Assembly: GCA_021397835.1 (NCBI GenBank)
Contig: JAJFZO010000256.1
Span: 3,456,501-3,520,500 of the forward strand
Direction of reading: 5' to 3'
DNA from: Moringa oleifera
Lineage: Eukaryota > Streptophyta > Magnoliopsida > Brassicales > Moringaceae
DNA: 64,000 nucleotides
In this document: positions 47,888 to 60,163 of the stretch, one piece after another
How the letters are laid out: the number at the start of each line of letters is the position of its first letter
Numbering within the stretch: position 1 is the first letter of the stretch
Position numbers and translations under genes: made by a program
The notes under the pieces: generated by a model
What the model saw: the letters and a program-made list of their open reading frames with translations, nothing else
The model's database searches: none
What the model was told of the DNA's origin: nothing

Positions 47888-50800
47888 TCAAATATCAGAA
47901 ATGGCATCTATTTGCTGCAATTGTAACTTACCCATTTGACTTGCAGCCACTGACCTGAAGAAGTCGATCATGTGCTTGTAGATATCTTCTTTTGCTGTAA
48001 CACTCAAAATGAAGTCTACGTGACCATAGTTGTCAAGATAAAGCAACTCTGGTTTGGACTGCAGTTCATTGAGAGTGTGCTGCATGTCTGTGATATCAGC
48101 TAGCCCATCATTGCCACCGTAGCCCATCCATAATGGTAGTGACTTGGGTATGCGGCTAAGATCAAATGCGGGGGGCTTCAACTGACCATAAAGCTTGAGG
48201 TTCTTGAATATTCCATAGTCATACAAGGCAAATGTACCCTTTCGAATCACTGCCAAACATAAGAAAATTGAAAAATGTACCTTATCATCACAAGATATAC
48301 ATGATTTTCTGTCTTAATCAGCATGCACTCAAATACACAAAGGGAACTGATATCATCCAATCCTGCCAGGCCAACATGTATTCTTTTCCTCTGTTTAACA
48401 AAAACCAATAGGAAGAAAAAGAAGGCATGTTTTGCAAGCTCTTTACAGATTTAAATGAAGAAAACATGCCAGTTATTATTTCTTGAACTTGAGAAGAATA
48501 CTTTAAAGCAACAAGGAAAGCCTTCTTAAGGGTACTCCAATAGTATGATTATTATATAAACATCTCAACTAAAAAATTTAGTCAGATACTGGAATTTATA
48601 AATAGAATAAAAATTAGAACAACCAAGTAGAAAAGGCCATTAAAAGAAAAGTTTACTCTGGAACAAATGACGCATGTTTTTTGTAGATGATGGATGCGGC
48701 TCATATTGCAAATAGAAGTCCACGCGTGAGTTATTAAAGCAGCAATTCTTCCCTGCAAGGTTATTGAGTGCTATTCATAAATAAATAAAAGGATATAGGA
48801 AATATCTTCAAAGTTGCACAAAGGCAGCATTTCTTTTGTCCATCTACTTCAAAAACATCTTCCTAATGATATAGTTGGTTTTGCAACTTACTTTGTCATC
48901 TTAATTAGGATTTCAATAGGCAGTACAACAGAGGAAATTTTAGATTTGCACAACCTCAGGTATAAGTAAGAGAGAGCGATAGAATGACCTGTTATGGAAG
49001 TTAGAAAATTGCCGCAATCTGCTTGGCCATCACAGATGGAATCCACAAGCTTAACCAAAGCATCACTGAAAAGGAAATACAACATATCATCAAGTTCCAA
49101 AATAGAAGTATCACATATCCACAACATTTGAACAGCATTCAGTAAATGAGAAAGAAACATAAAGCAACCTTCTAAAGTTCACTTGATGTAGGCCCAAAGC
49201 AAAGATCATCTGTGTAAAAGAATTTATGTTTATCAAATTTATATCCCCAAACTGAATTTAGAGTGCAAGATGAGAATATCAAACTCAAAATACCTCATCA
49301 AGATGCATGCTAACCATTCGTTGTACCAATGGAGCACTTATATGCTGCAAGTATGATATGGGGCACAGAAGAGCAGCTGCTTCTATCATTTCCACAATAT
49401 GTGGCTGAGTAAGAGCAGCCAAAGACATGATCGTACCCTGCGAAGAAAAGCAAAATATTAGATAAATATTAAGGAGTGAAGGTCAATGGAACCATATGCT
49501 GTCAAGCAAGAACTATAAACACCTGTGAATGTCCAACAATGAAAACTTTGGAGTTTGTTACTGAATTTATGTGGAGTATCATTTCTGCAAGGTCATACAG
49601 TGCCAATTCCTGCCAACTCCAATCCCAAAATTCCTGCTCAAAACACAGGCTTCATAGTCATATTACAGATTAGGAAGACATATACTACCAATCATGCATG
49701 CAATATTTATTGAAGACTATCAAGCAACATAGAAACAGGTTCGTAGATTAGAAAAAAATAAACTCGAATCTGTACTCAAGGTAGTAAATGAATCAAGTAA
49801 ATAGGCAAGATGGTTCAGCTCAGAAAACTGGACACTATATATTTATTTCAGCCCATTGTCTATAAAAATGAAATTTTCCAAATCCTCTCCATTCACATTC
49901 AATATGCTGAAGTCGAAATTCACATTGTGTGACAGAAAGCAGGATGGTTTTAGCCAGGGATCTAGAGAGATCATAGGGCTCCGCAAGTGTCACAGTCTCA
50001 TTACTTTATGGTTATCTCTAGCATTGGTCCTGCTACAGCAGAGCTATATGGAGTGATATCAGTGTAGTCCTGTCTCTGGCAACGTTATGTGATAAGGTCC
50101 TTTAAGACGATAACTACCTTTATGCAATTTCCAACCCAGTTTTACTTCTGGACTGGATAATGATTTTCACAGTCAAGTAATAACTGACCTCTGCATAACT
50201 AAAATAAATATAAAGACCTCTTAAGAGAATGGACATACAATGCAGGCCCCACATACCTTATCTTTCACTGATAAAGATGTATGCCCATGGCTCCAATGTG
50301 TCCCACGCACATTGCCAACCCATACATCAAAACCATTATCTGCAAGGATGAACCCCAATGACTGCTCAGCAGAGTCCAAGAACCAAGCATCACCAGCCTA
50401 GAATGGGGCAAGAATTAAGATCAAAAGATGTCAGCAACCAAGAATCATTTAGCTGTAGACATATAATCTCAATAATTGAAAGCTTCTTGTATACACACAT
50501 AAGTGACTTGACATATTTGTTCTTTGAAAATTTCTAGAGAACAATTCTAGATGGTTTAGTTTGACATAATCCTAAGGGCTTTCATTACCTAGAGGAGAAA
50601 TCACTGGCATACGCATAATTGCAGGGATTCGGTTTTTGAGAAAAAGAGCATAATGTCTCAAGTAATTGTGGTGAGATACTACAGCAGGGAAAACTTTGAT
50701 TTATTTAAATCCAAATGAAATTTTTTAACATCGCATTAGAGATCCAAGAAGGCAGGGACAATAACTATGAGTTATCTTCTTCAAAGAAATTGTAATAATA

Positions 50801-52022
50801 ATCAGAACCAAACAGGTCAGTGACGTAACTCCACAATACCTCAGCAATCACAAGCCATTTCCACTTCTTCCTTGTTAGATCTTGAGCACTATAATGCTAC
50901 CATTTCCTTGGGTTTACTGCTCCATATTATGTCACCAAGCCAATGCAAGTCTTTAAAAGGTGTGTTTTAAACTGAATCATCTAATCTTCTAACAAGTTAC
51001 ACAACATATATTCATGAACGCACTCATTCTGTCATCTATAAATAATAAGTTAAATAAGAATGAATTATTTTGTCCATGCAGTAAGCAAAGTGAGTAAGCT
51101 CACCATAAAGAGTCCATGCTGAAGCAAAACAGGAGGACCACGCTGAACCCCTAAGTTTCCAAAAGGAGATGCAACCCGCTGAAGAGCCAATAAGTAACCA
51201 TCCTTGGTTTGAATCTGAATAACATAAGAGGGAAAGGTCATTTCAATTGCACAGCTGTAGTCTAAATTACAAAACAAAACTTGAAGGACTTTGAGAAAGT
51301 TAAAAATAATTTTACAACTTATTCTACACTCCCAAATTGCACTGGCAACTTCTTGCTGGGCTTGAAAAATTTAGCCATGGAGTGAAGACAAATTAGTGTT
51401 TCTATTTGGCCACTGAAGAAGCCTATTACACAGTCTCACTACATGTTTCTTCAGAAAGTAATTTCTGAATCACAAAACAATATATGTAGATAACCGTTCG
51501 CTCTCTGCTTAGCTCGGAAGAGAAATTATGAAAAGAGAAACAGCATGAGTTAGACACACACAAACAGACACGCATATAGCATTTATTATCTGATATCTTA
51601 GCAGCTGAAAAATGATCAGAAACTCAACTCAGCTGAAACTTGCCATATTCCACATATGCTCAAAACAAACTTATATTAAGCTGCTTAATATTCTGGTAAC
51701 AGAGTATAGAGAATTAGGAAAATCAAACAATTAGTTCCTTCCGGAAGCACAAATTTGCAGCAACTGGAGGATCCTTTAGCAAAGAACAAACAAGAGCACT
51801 AACCAATGACAGATATCGAGAGGGGAAAAGAGGAGACAGTACTGTGTATTCGGTGCAAGGATAACCAGCGGGCTCGATGAGCTGAGCACAGAGAGACTCC
51901 GCCGGTGCCTCCCGCGGTAGACGAAAGAAATTTTGTGCAGACTCTCCGGCAGAGTTGGAGACGACGAGAGAGAGAAGGAAAGTCAGAACACAGACCAGCC
52001 AACCAGACCCCACCTCCTCCAT
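47888..52022 (-). CDS. LIP1: Acid lipase, LIP1-like triacylglycerol lipase (9 exons, 420 aa)
   Basis: Secreted or vacuolar alpha/beta-hydrolase lipase related to Arabidopsis triacylglycerol lipase 1 and animal lysosomal/gastric lipases; cleaves fatty acids from acylglycerols. Exons in transcript order: 51843-52022, 51104-51214, 50257-50397, 49523-49633, 49294-49437, 49169-49209, 48989-49065, 48657-48752, 47888-48249; total 1263 nt. A signal peptide covers residues 1-25. The lipase N-terminal [13 protein letters not shown] block starts at 62, and the L-L-Q-H-G-L oxyanion region is near 90-95. The catalytic triad is S180 in GHSQG (split across exons 4 and 5), D348 in G-G-N-D-G-L and H377 in Y-G-H-V-D-F. 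The start at 52022 was preferred over the ATG 12 codons upstream because it begins the signal peptide. All introns are GT-AG. Confidence 0.95.
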
Positions 52023-53690
52023 CTCCTCGACTCTCACCGAGTTGAGCGAGCACCTCAATGCACTGGATCTGATTATAACAGGTGTGGCCTCTGTCTAACC
52101 CATTGCCTTCTCTTTAAGATTATGATGTTGCAGTTAACCGCACGCCATTTTTAGTCCTTATCTGCAAGTCTTGCCCGATTAATTTAATTTCAGAATGGAC
52201 TTAAATTTATCCAAAAATAGGATAGGTTAATTCATATTTAATTATATCGATTTAAGTGAATTTCCATTTTTAAAATAAATTAGAGATATATAATACTTTC
52301 AACCGAAAGAAAAAAAAAAGAAAAATCAAATAGGGATACAAGTGTGGGTCCCCTATCTCAGCCGGTCATTTTTCACTTTTTCACAGGTCCACGTAAGTAA
52401 TATTTAATGCATTTTTTGGGTTAAAAATTTTGCTCACGAGTTTTAAGGTAAATATAAAAAATGAATCTATATTTGTTTTTTTTGTAAAAGTATCAACTGA
52501 ATATTTAATATTTTCATTTAATTTAATTTAAATTTTATAAAAATTAAAATTAAAAATTTAATAATAATGATGAAATTTAAATAAAATATAACACATTAAA
52601 ATTACTATTACAAAATATTTTAAAAATTTTTAAGTAAGAAAAATATTTTTTAAAAATTATTCTATTAAAATTTGAAAAATATATTGTGAGTTAAAGTTGT
52701 TCAAATTTGTTGTATAGAGTCAAAATAGAACATAATTCATTTGAATTATTTTTTAGATATTTTAATAATAAACATAATTTTAATTTTATAAGTATTAAGA
52801 TTTAAATTGAATTAAATTTAAAAATTAAATATAATAATTTATCCAAAATATATATTAGAGTTTAAATGAAAAATAGATTTAACTTAAAAACTTTTTAATA
52901 TTTACCTTAAATTTTACTACATTTTTTATTTAAAACTAATCTATTGAAATGGATTATTTTTGCACTTGCTGTACATCTTCAAAAGAATATTCCTTTCTGA
53001 TTTTTGAAAGGGTTAGGAATTGCTGATTGCTTTTTCTTTTATATAAGTTGTGTACGTATCTCTAGATTTTTATTTGTAAAAAGGTATGTAAGAAAGTTTA
53101 TTTTATAATTTCATAAAATAAATACAAATATTTAATTCCTCAAATTTAAAATAAATATAAAAAAATTGACTCAAATCTATTTTACAATTTAAACAATATA
53201 TTAATTACATTAATTGTATATTTATTTTTTTAATTTAACTTAAATTGAAGTTTGAAGGTATTTTCATTGACACTAAAAATTTTTGATAAATAAGTAATTT
53301 TTATAAAATTTTAAAAATATTTTTTGATACTAAAAATTTTTGAAATCTATTGTTGAAGATTGGATTTTTTTATATTTACAAAAATATTTCAAATTAAAAT
53401 GTTGTTCTCTAAATTTTTTAAGTTAATATTTTTAATATTAATATATAATATAAATTAAATAAAATTTAAAAAATTCACATTAAAATTTATGGTACAAAAC
53501 TTCAATTTGAATTAATCAGGAACAATTAACTATAGGCACCAGGTTCAATGTGGTCGTTTGGATAGCGGCGTACTTTGTTGTAAAGTTTAACTGACACTTC
53601 AAAAGAAGCCATGGTGACCAAAGACTGACGGCCCTAGCTGGCTAACCCTCCCTCTCTTTTTCTATACACAGACGAAAATCAGGACGATGA
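52023..53690. other. Intergenic region between the lipase and the MTK pseudogene
   Basis: The first 130 bases are lipase leader and promoter. From 52.2 to 53.5 kb the DNA is AT-rich; 52.45-52.92 kb has facing ends resembling the MITE-like family (AAGGTAAATATAAAAAATGA against a reversed TTAATATTTACCTT). The last 150 bases look like the former MTK promoter. Confidence 0.5.
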
Positions 53691-53703
53691 GACAGTGAAG
53701 AAG

Positions 53704-54545
53704 ATGGCGTTCAGGGAGTTCAAGCCACTTGATGAGAAATCGCTGGTGGAGTACATAAAGGTCACCCCTGCCTTGCCCTCGAGAATCGGGGATAAGTACG
53801 ATCATTTGACTGTCAAGGAAGTTGGAGATGGTAATCTTAATTTCGTTTACATCGTTGCCGACTGTTTCTGTCGTCTTCTCCTCTCCATTTGCTCGGTGAA
53901 TATGTGATAGTTTTAACTTTTAATGTTGTTTGCGAATGTAAAGGCACTTCCATATGTTCGCTGTACAGGGGAATCTTGGCACAAGACAAAACTTAAAGCA
54001 AGAAGCTAAGCAGACAGTATTAACGATATCATTGCACTTACGCAATGATAAAAATGCTGACTTGTAAACAACTGCTTTCTTTGCAATAATAATGGTATCA
54101 TCTGGGGAACTTGGTTTTGGCTTTCTTTGCACAAGATGGACATGCTGATCAAAGAAATGACCGAGAAGTATGTCTGTCTCTATGCATCCATCGTCTCATA
54201 TAACATGGTATTATTGATTTTTTCTTAGTTCTTTATAGGATTCTATGAGCTTGGTTTTCTTGTTTTTTTCATGTTTCATTTCCGAAATTGGCATTATCAT
54301 GCAGACATACAAGCAGTAGATTCTGAGGACGGTCGAAAAGACTGGGAATCTTTTCCATTGTCAAGCAGACATACAAGCAGTGGATTTTGAGGACAATTGA
54401 AGAGACTTGGAACGTTTTCCACGAGAAATTTACCACTCACATGGTGCCGGTGAAAGCGAGGCTTGGCAGCTTATGCAAGAAAATTTTATGAAAAACTTGT
54501 TCTATGACAGACTTGGATTTGGTTCTGCCAAGATCATAATGTGTG
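53704..54545 (+). pseudogene. Gutted methylthioribose kinase
   Basis: Methylthioribose kinase phosphorylates methylthioribose in the Yang (methionine salvage) cycle. The first exon is well kept: [19 protein letters not shown], then [15 protein letters not shown]. The next recognisable piece, at about 54098-54167 ([14 protein letters not shown]), belongs near the C-terminus, so the whole kinase core with its catalytic loop is missing. At 54305 a Y-K-Q-stop-I-L-R-T exon copy has TAG for Trp; it is repeated intact at about 54369, and the last piece (E-N-F-M-K-N-L-F, G-F-G-S-A-K-I-I) ends near 54541. Intron-like boundaries remain, so it is a decayed duplicate, not a retrocopy. A functional copy is expected elsewhere. 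Confidence 0.88.
54302..54425. repeat. Tandem duplication of one MTK exon piece
   Basis: GCAGACATACAAGCAGT recurs about 64 bases apart (from 54301 and from 54365), each followed by a diverged version of GATT(C/T)TGAGGAC and GAGACTTGGAA or AAGACTGGGAA. The first copy contains the in-frame stop. The second looks like the original exon, being better conserved. Confidence 0.75.
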
Positions 54546-54622
54546 AATTTCATGCTTTTAAAATAACATTTTTAGCTTTCTTGCACGTTTCTGAAACTTC
54601 TATTCATAGAAAAATAATAAAA

Positions 54623-54630
54623 AAATTTCG
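54623..54630 (-). terminator. Pol III terminator of tRNA-Gly
   Basis: The minus strand reads CGAAATTTTTTT right after the tRNA, giving a run of seven T a few bases past the discriminator. Confidence 0.7.
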
Positions 54631-54702
54631 TGCGTTTGCCGGGAGTCGAACCCGGGTCTATTGCTTGGAAGGCAATTATCCTAACCGTTGGACTACAAAC
54701 GC
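54631..54702 (-). tRNA. tRNA-Gly (anticodon TCC)
   Basis: A 72-nt cloverleaf. The acceptor stem GCGTTTG pairs with CAAACGC, discriminator A. The D arm contains AGTCCAACGGTTAGGAT, and the anticodon stem ATTGC/GCAAT encloses the loop CTTCCAA (anticodon at 54667-54669). The T arm CCGGG-TTCGACT-CCCGG holds the B box GGTTCGACTCC. No CCA is encoded. A run of seven T follows at once on the minus strand, a good Pol III terminator. Acceptor pairing is complete, so it is probably functional. Confidence 0.97.
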
Positions 54703-57700
54703 TTGGTGATTATGCGGAGAATTTTTAGACTAAAATTTTTCATATATGTATAACATTTTTAACAATTTTAAACTTTTTCTTTTAATTTTTAGAACTTCAA
54801 GCAAATTTTAAATAATAAGATATAATTTTTAAATATGTTAATATAATTTTCACTGAATTATTTTTTTGTTATTTATATCTGATCAAAATTACCTTTTGTA
54901 CTAGGACGAAATCACAATAATGCTTGGTTTTTGGATTTTTTTTTGAGAATACAAAAATAATCCAGGTCTGAGCCACATGACAATTTAAAGGGTTTCTAAA
55001 ACGTTCTCTTTCAGATTCTAATATATTTAAAATATTTTTTGTAATAAAATTCACCAATTATTTGTCAAACTTTTTGTATAATTAATAATTTTAAAAGAGC
55101 AAAAATCTATTTGAATTTATTTTTAATAAATTAAAAAAATTAAAATACAAAAAATCTATGAAAACAAAATTTCAAATTGGTTAAAAAGAACCAAATTTTT
55201 ATTAGCAATTCGGTTAATATTGTTACTAAGAAGTTCTATGTTTTGATTGACAGGCTAATGGTCGGTGTCGCCCACGTGGAGGATTTGAATCAATAAAGAT
55301 GCCGGCAAACCAAGTTGTTTCAGCTATTCCTGGAGGGGTAAAATAGTAATTAATTGTGGGTCCCACCACCCACTCCCTGAAAAATTTTGTAGAATTGTTA
55401 TTTTTATAATTACTGACAAATTATTGGTGAGATTTTTAATGATGAGATGAGAAAGATTAATTTATATTTTCATAAAAAAATATAAAAGGTCATTTTCACC
55501 CTAGTTGTGGAATTGAAAATGAGTTTTTTTATATTATTATAGAATATAATACAAGATTTTGAATTAAAATAAACAAGGGTGATGCTTATCCATTCAGATC
55601 AAGATATAGATAGGATAAGAATATATTTAAATTAGATATGTGTATATCCTCCATGATTATATATTTTTTTAGTAATTTATTTTATTTAAATTTATTTTTT
55701 GTTATAAATCATCTTTTGGTGCAATGATATAACAGATTTAATACTTATATTACTTAATAAATGGTCTCAAGTTTTTTCAAGTGACATGTCAAGGTTAACT
55801 CTCCATTTATTAAGAGAAATCACTCTTTTTTTTTTAAACAAAAAGATTATCTCTTGTTATTTTTATATGAATAAAAAATAAAATATTTTTAGATTAAAAT
55901 TATGTAAAATTTAAAGTTTTACTTTTTATTAAATTTTAATATTTAAAATATCTCTAAACAAACTCTAAGCTATTAATTTGAGTCAAATTATTTTATCAAA
56001 AAATAAAAAAATAAAAAAATGTTTAAATTAAAAAATTATCCCTTGTTATTTTTTATGTCAATATAAAATATTTAATAATATTTTATTTTAATTTATTAAA
56101 ATATTTTTTTGAAATAAACTATTTTTAGGTAAAAGTTATATAAAATTCAAGATTTTACTTGTTTTAATTAAACTGTTTAACATATGCATCAAAGTTATAT
56201 AATTTCAATATTTAAAAAGGTGATTAACTTGTGAGGTCTATTTTAGCCTTGATTCTTCCTCGTGGACAAAATTTAGTCCTTTGTTACCAAATTCTTGGAA
56301 GATCTTTTTCAGCAACAATACTTGATTTTGGGGCCAATTAATCCACGTTTGCTTTTTTACAACATTGCCTTTCAATCTTTTGTTTATAAAATTTTGGATA
56401 AAGGATTGGCCTGTCTTTAACTATCGGTGTTTAAAAATAATAAATTAAATTTTAAATTATTAATTTAAATTAAATTAGATATTTATTAAAAAATTAAAAA
56501 TTAAAAATATTTAAATTAAAAATCTTATATTATAAATTTTAATTTAAAAATTTTTATAAATATAAAAAATATTTAAATTACCATTAGAAAAAATTTTAGA
56601 TTTTTAATACTAAATAATTTGTAAAAATTTGCAACATGAAAATTTAAAAAATTTAAAAAAAGTCATGAGTTAAAATTATTCATAATTGAGGGAAGAATTG
56701 GAATTAAAATGTAAAATTATTTAATTCATTTTTAAGTATTTTATTAAAAAAATATTTTTAATTTTTTGTAATAATTTAAAGTAAAATTTAATTTAAATCA
56801 AGTTGATATATTAAAATTTGATTTTATCACTTTTTAAACATTTGTCTTAAAATTTTTATCAACATGATTAACAAGAGATAACCATTTGTATCATTTGATT
56901 TGTTGGAGAACCTCGAAGCTTAATAATACCAAGCTGTTCTAGGATGAAGTTGAGTAAGATTCATGAAATTCCAAATAATTAATTTTTTGCAATTGGCAAA
57001 TCTTTCTAGGTTGGGACAAGATTAACATTTTTAGTTAGAGCGGGTTAATTTTTTTTTATCAATTATAAGATTTTTTTTTTATTTTAAAGCAGAATATATT
57101 AAAATAAAAAATATAACAAACTATAGAGTATATTATTTAATTTATTAATAATAAAATATATACCAATTAACTCTATAATTTTTTTTAAATATAAGTAATC
57201 ATACTATCCAAAAAAAATCACCATCCATTTTATTGCGTAAAAACGTTTTAATAAGTTTTATAACTAAAAATTAATAATATATTAATGTTAAATTACATTA
57301 AAAAAAAAAGAGACAAAACTTGTCAAGCTTAATTACTTATATAAATTTTAATTTTTAATTTTAATTTTTTAATTAAAATGACCTCTCTGTCGCTTAGTAT
57401 TCATCAAAATTTTATGCATGAAACTCGTCGATCAATGTTATGATCACTGTTACTATAATCAATTGATTAAATATTACCTTATTTGTTTGGCTTATATATA
57501 TTTATGTTTATTATTTTTTATAAATATAAACAAAACATTTGTGATATAAAAAATACTAATAAAAAACAAAAAATCAACAAAAGAGAATAATGCAAGATTT
57601 TAACACAAGTAGACTCAATTAATTAAATATAAATTCAAAAATAAGTCAAAATGTTTTTTTTAAAAAATCATAAAAAGTATTTGATCTTGGAACTTCGATT

Positions 57701-57985
57701 TGTGTAACTAAGGAGTCGGTTGCCTTTGTGAGTATACATCATATAATGAGGACAGGAGAATTGTAGGAGAAGGAAAATGATGCTTGGCTGCAAGGGCACT
57801 CTAGCCTTTGCCCGATGGAATATTACCAATCTGGATTCTTTTATTCTTTATCCATAAAATAAATAATAACAATAACAATATTTTATAATAAAAATATTAA
57901 TTCATTATTTTGTATATAAAATTAAAAACTACAATAATTAATTGAAATATTTTGGATAAACAGAAAGGCAAATAAAAAGGTTTTA
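54703..57985. other. Intergenic region between tRNA-Gly and DGAT3
   Basis: Mostly AT-rich, with MITE-like phrasing (for example 56.40-56.85 kb). Less AT-rich patches at 55.24-55.38, 56.23-56.40 and 57.70-57.83 kb hold no ORF or family that I can recognise. Confidence 0.55.
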
Positions 57986-58052
57986 AGTATTTAACCGAGT
58001 GATGACATGGAGGAAAGAAATCGGGTGGCCCACCACTGGGTGCCAGTTGTCC

Positions 58053-58060
58053 TACGTGGC
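58053..58060 (+). promoter_or_regulatory. ABRE-like element TACGTGGC upstream of DGAT3
   Basis: TACGTGGC fits the ABA-response element (C/T)ACGTGG(C/T) exactly, about 340 bases before the DGAT3 start codon. Other ACGT cores lie nearby. Confidence 0.45.
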
Positions 58061-58235
58061 TCCACTTGGCTTAAATTTGGACCGTTCCATCCCCACACCG
58101 AAATCTGGACGGCCGAAATCGAAGCGGGAAGCATGTCAGGACGACGCATAAACGTGGGAAACTCAAAAGGGTCACAAGCCTCCAGGTGAAGATGAACGGC
58201 TTCCTCCACGTCATCTTTGTTCAATCGCATACTGC

Positions 58236-58241
58236 CACGTG
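58236..58241 (+). promoter_or_regulatory. G-box CACGTG upstream of DGAT3
   Basis: Perfect CACGTG about 160 bases before the DGAT3 start codon, in sequence much less AT-rich than the spacer. Such G-boxes bind bZIP and bHLH factors. Confidence 0.5.
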
Positions 58242-58397
58242 TTCTCCACCAGCGGTTCAAACCGCGGAATGATTCCTCTTCTCCCCTTCCCTCCCTAATA
58301 ATAAGGAGCCCAGCACTCCCAAGCTTTTTACGATTTCATTGATTCTTTCTTGTCTTTGTGGGTAAGGTGTTTCAGCGTCGATCCCAAGCACTTTGAC

Positions 58398-60163
58398 ATG
58401 AAGGTTTCCGGCGTCCTTTTGCGCCAGGTTCCGTGCTTGCCCGCCGCTGGAGCTACTACTCACTCTTCTCCGCTGCCTTCTATCTGTGCCGGAGGACATC
58501 GGTTCTCCGGCCAGCTAAGGATGGCGGTTAATCACCCCACAAACTCTCGTGGGGCTATCAGTCTTGGTTTTATGGATGATGGGCACTTGCGCTATTATCA
58601 TGCGTCGCCCAGGTGCGGTGGCAACAAGGAAAAGGTAGCCATAAAGAAGAAGTTGAAACTCCTAAAAGGTTTGTCAAAGGACTTGTCTATGCTCTCTGCT
58701 ATGCGCTTTGGCACCGATCCTGATACTGGTTTGGCCGCTGAAGTTCAACGAAAGATGATCTCGGTAAATATTAATTTCTTTTACCTTTGCCTTTACTGGT
58801 TCTGTTTCTGCCATTGACATCTGGTTTCGCTTATTTGATCGATTTTTTAAATCTGTTTTTTAAAATACTATTTTCCTCTGTTGTTGGGTCCCATAATTAA
58901 AGTCTCCATGGATTCAACTATTCAAATATCTCTGGTTGTGGTTTACAGGATCCGAATGAACACTGATTGATAAGATTGACAAAATATATTTATGCGGACA
59001 TGCCTTTGAATTCCAGATTTGAGTCATTCAGATATTTCTTTTTAATTGAATGGTAGTTCTAGTTTTGAACTGTTGGGATTTGAAAAGATTTTCTTTCATG
59101 TTAAGCCTGTGATATTGGCTACTGTTTGATTTATTATTGATGGAATGTTTTCTGTTAAAATTCATGGCTAGAATTTTCTTGCTGTGGCACTGGACGTTAT
59201 GTTAAATCATATGGTGTTGTGTGGAAGTCCCAGATATGGATTATCAATGGATCTATCCGTAAATAATTTGGTAAATTGTGACTGCAATTCATATCTATGA
59301 GCAGATTCTTGGGAAGGTTTTTCTGTTGATTTTGATCACTATTGTGAATAATTTGTACTAATATTCTGACTTCTCTGCAGGAAGCAACAGAGACATTACT
59401 TAAGCAACTTGAGCATGTAAGAGCAGAAGAAAAAGAATTGAAGAGGAAAAGGAAACAAGAGAAGGCTAAGATGAAAGCCAATGGACCCAAAACCATGATG
59501 GATTACGAATTATCCTCGTCTGGATCAAGTGACAATGAATGTGGCCAGGTTGTTTCCATGAGCCACATGAGAAATCAACTCCTTATGCAGCAGCCTTGTG
59601 AATTGCAGCCTGTCGTGCAGCAGCCTATTGAATTGCAGCCTGTCGTGCAGCAGCCTATTGAATTGCAGCCTGTCGTGCAGCAGCCTGTTGAATTGCAGCC
59701 TGTTGGGCAGGAAGTGTTAACAGCAGGGCTTCTAGGGAGACTAACTGGGGAAAATGGGATCATGGATTGCATTTCACAAAGAAAACAGGATAAGGAATGC
59801 TGTGGCACCGGACCTGGCATGGGTAGCATGAATGGAACAGGAGCATCAAGCAAGAGGATAGAAGTGTGCATGGGAAATAAGTGCAAGAAATCAGGAGGTG
59901 CAGCATTGCTGGAGGAGTTTCAGAGGGTAATGGGTGGTGTTGAAGGTGGTGCTGCTGTTGGGTGTAAGTGCATGGGCAAGTGCAGAAATGGCCCTAATGT
60001 GAGAGTCAATGGCATCCAAACTGAGGGAATGGATGATGATTCAGTGAGGAGTCCAGCTAATTCTTTGTGCATAGGGGTTGGTTTGGAGGATGTGGGTGTT
60101 ATTGTAAGAAATTTTTTCGGTGAAGATAGGAAAGAATTCTCCTACTTGGCCCCAGCTTCTTAG
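58398..60163 (+). CDS. DGAT3: Soluble diacylglycerol acyltransferase DGAT3 (2 exons, 382 aa)
   Basis: Acyl-CoA-dependent acylation of diacylglycerol to triacylglycerol by the soluble DGAT3 class, a metalloprotein with a thioredoxin-like [2Fe-2S] domain. Exons are 58398-58763 and 59381-60163 with a phase-0 GT-AG intron. The start M-K-V-S-G aligns with Arabidopsis DGAT3's M-E-V-S-G. A basic K-K-K-L-K-L-L-K block (about 77-90) and a charged coiled-coil-like stretch after residue 123 (L-L-K-Q-L-E-H-V-R-A-E-E-K-E-L-K) follow. Then comes a Gln/Pro-rich tandem repeat (about 196-232) not typical of the family. The cluster-binding cysteines are C285 and C290 in C-M-G-N-K-C, and C317, C319 and C323 in G-C-K-C-M-G-K-C-R-N-G-P. 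Length is close to the family's 330-380 aa. Confidence 0.93.
59600..59707 (+). repeat. 30-bp coding minisatellite in DGAT3
   Basis: Three full units of 30 bases (59600-59629, 59630-59659, 59660-59689) and a partial fourth, beginning GAATTGCAGCCTGTCGTGCA. Each encodes E-L-Q-P-V-V-Q-Q-P-I or -V. Units are nearly identical, so the expansion is recent, and being a multiple of three it keeps the frame. Confidence 0.95.

Noticed and set aside
52023..52160. Bidirectional promoter serving the lipase and the MTK pseudogene
   Set aside because: The two starts are about 1.7 kb apart with AT-rich repeat DNA between them.
59575..59886. 103-codon minus-strand ORF with Cys-Cys-Thr repeats in DGAT3
   Set aside because: It is the reverse-strand shadow of the DGAT3 minisatellite.
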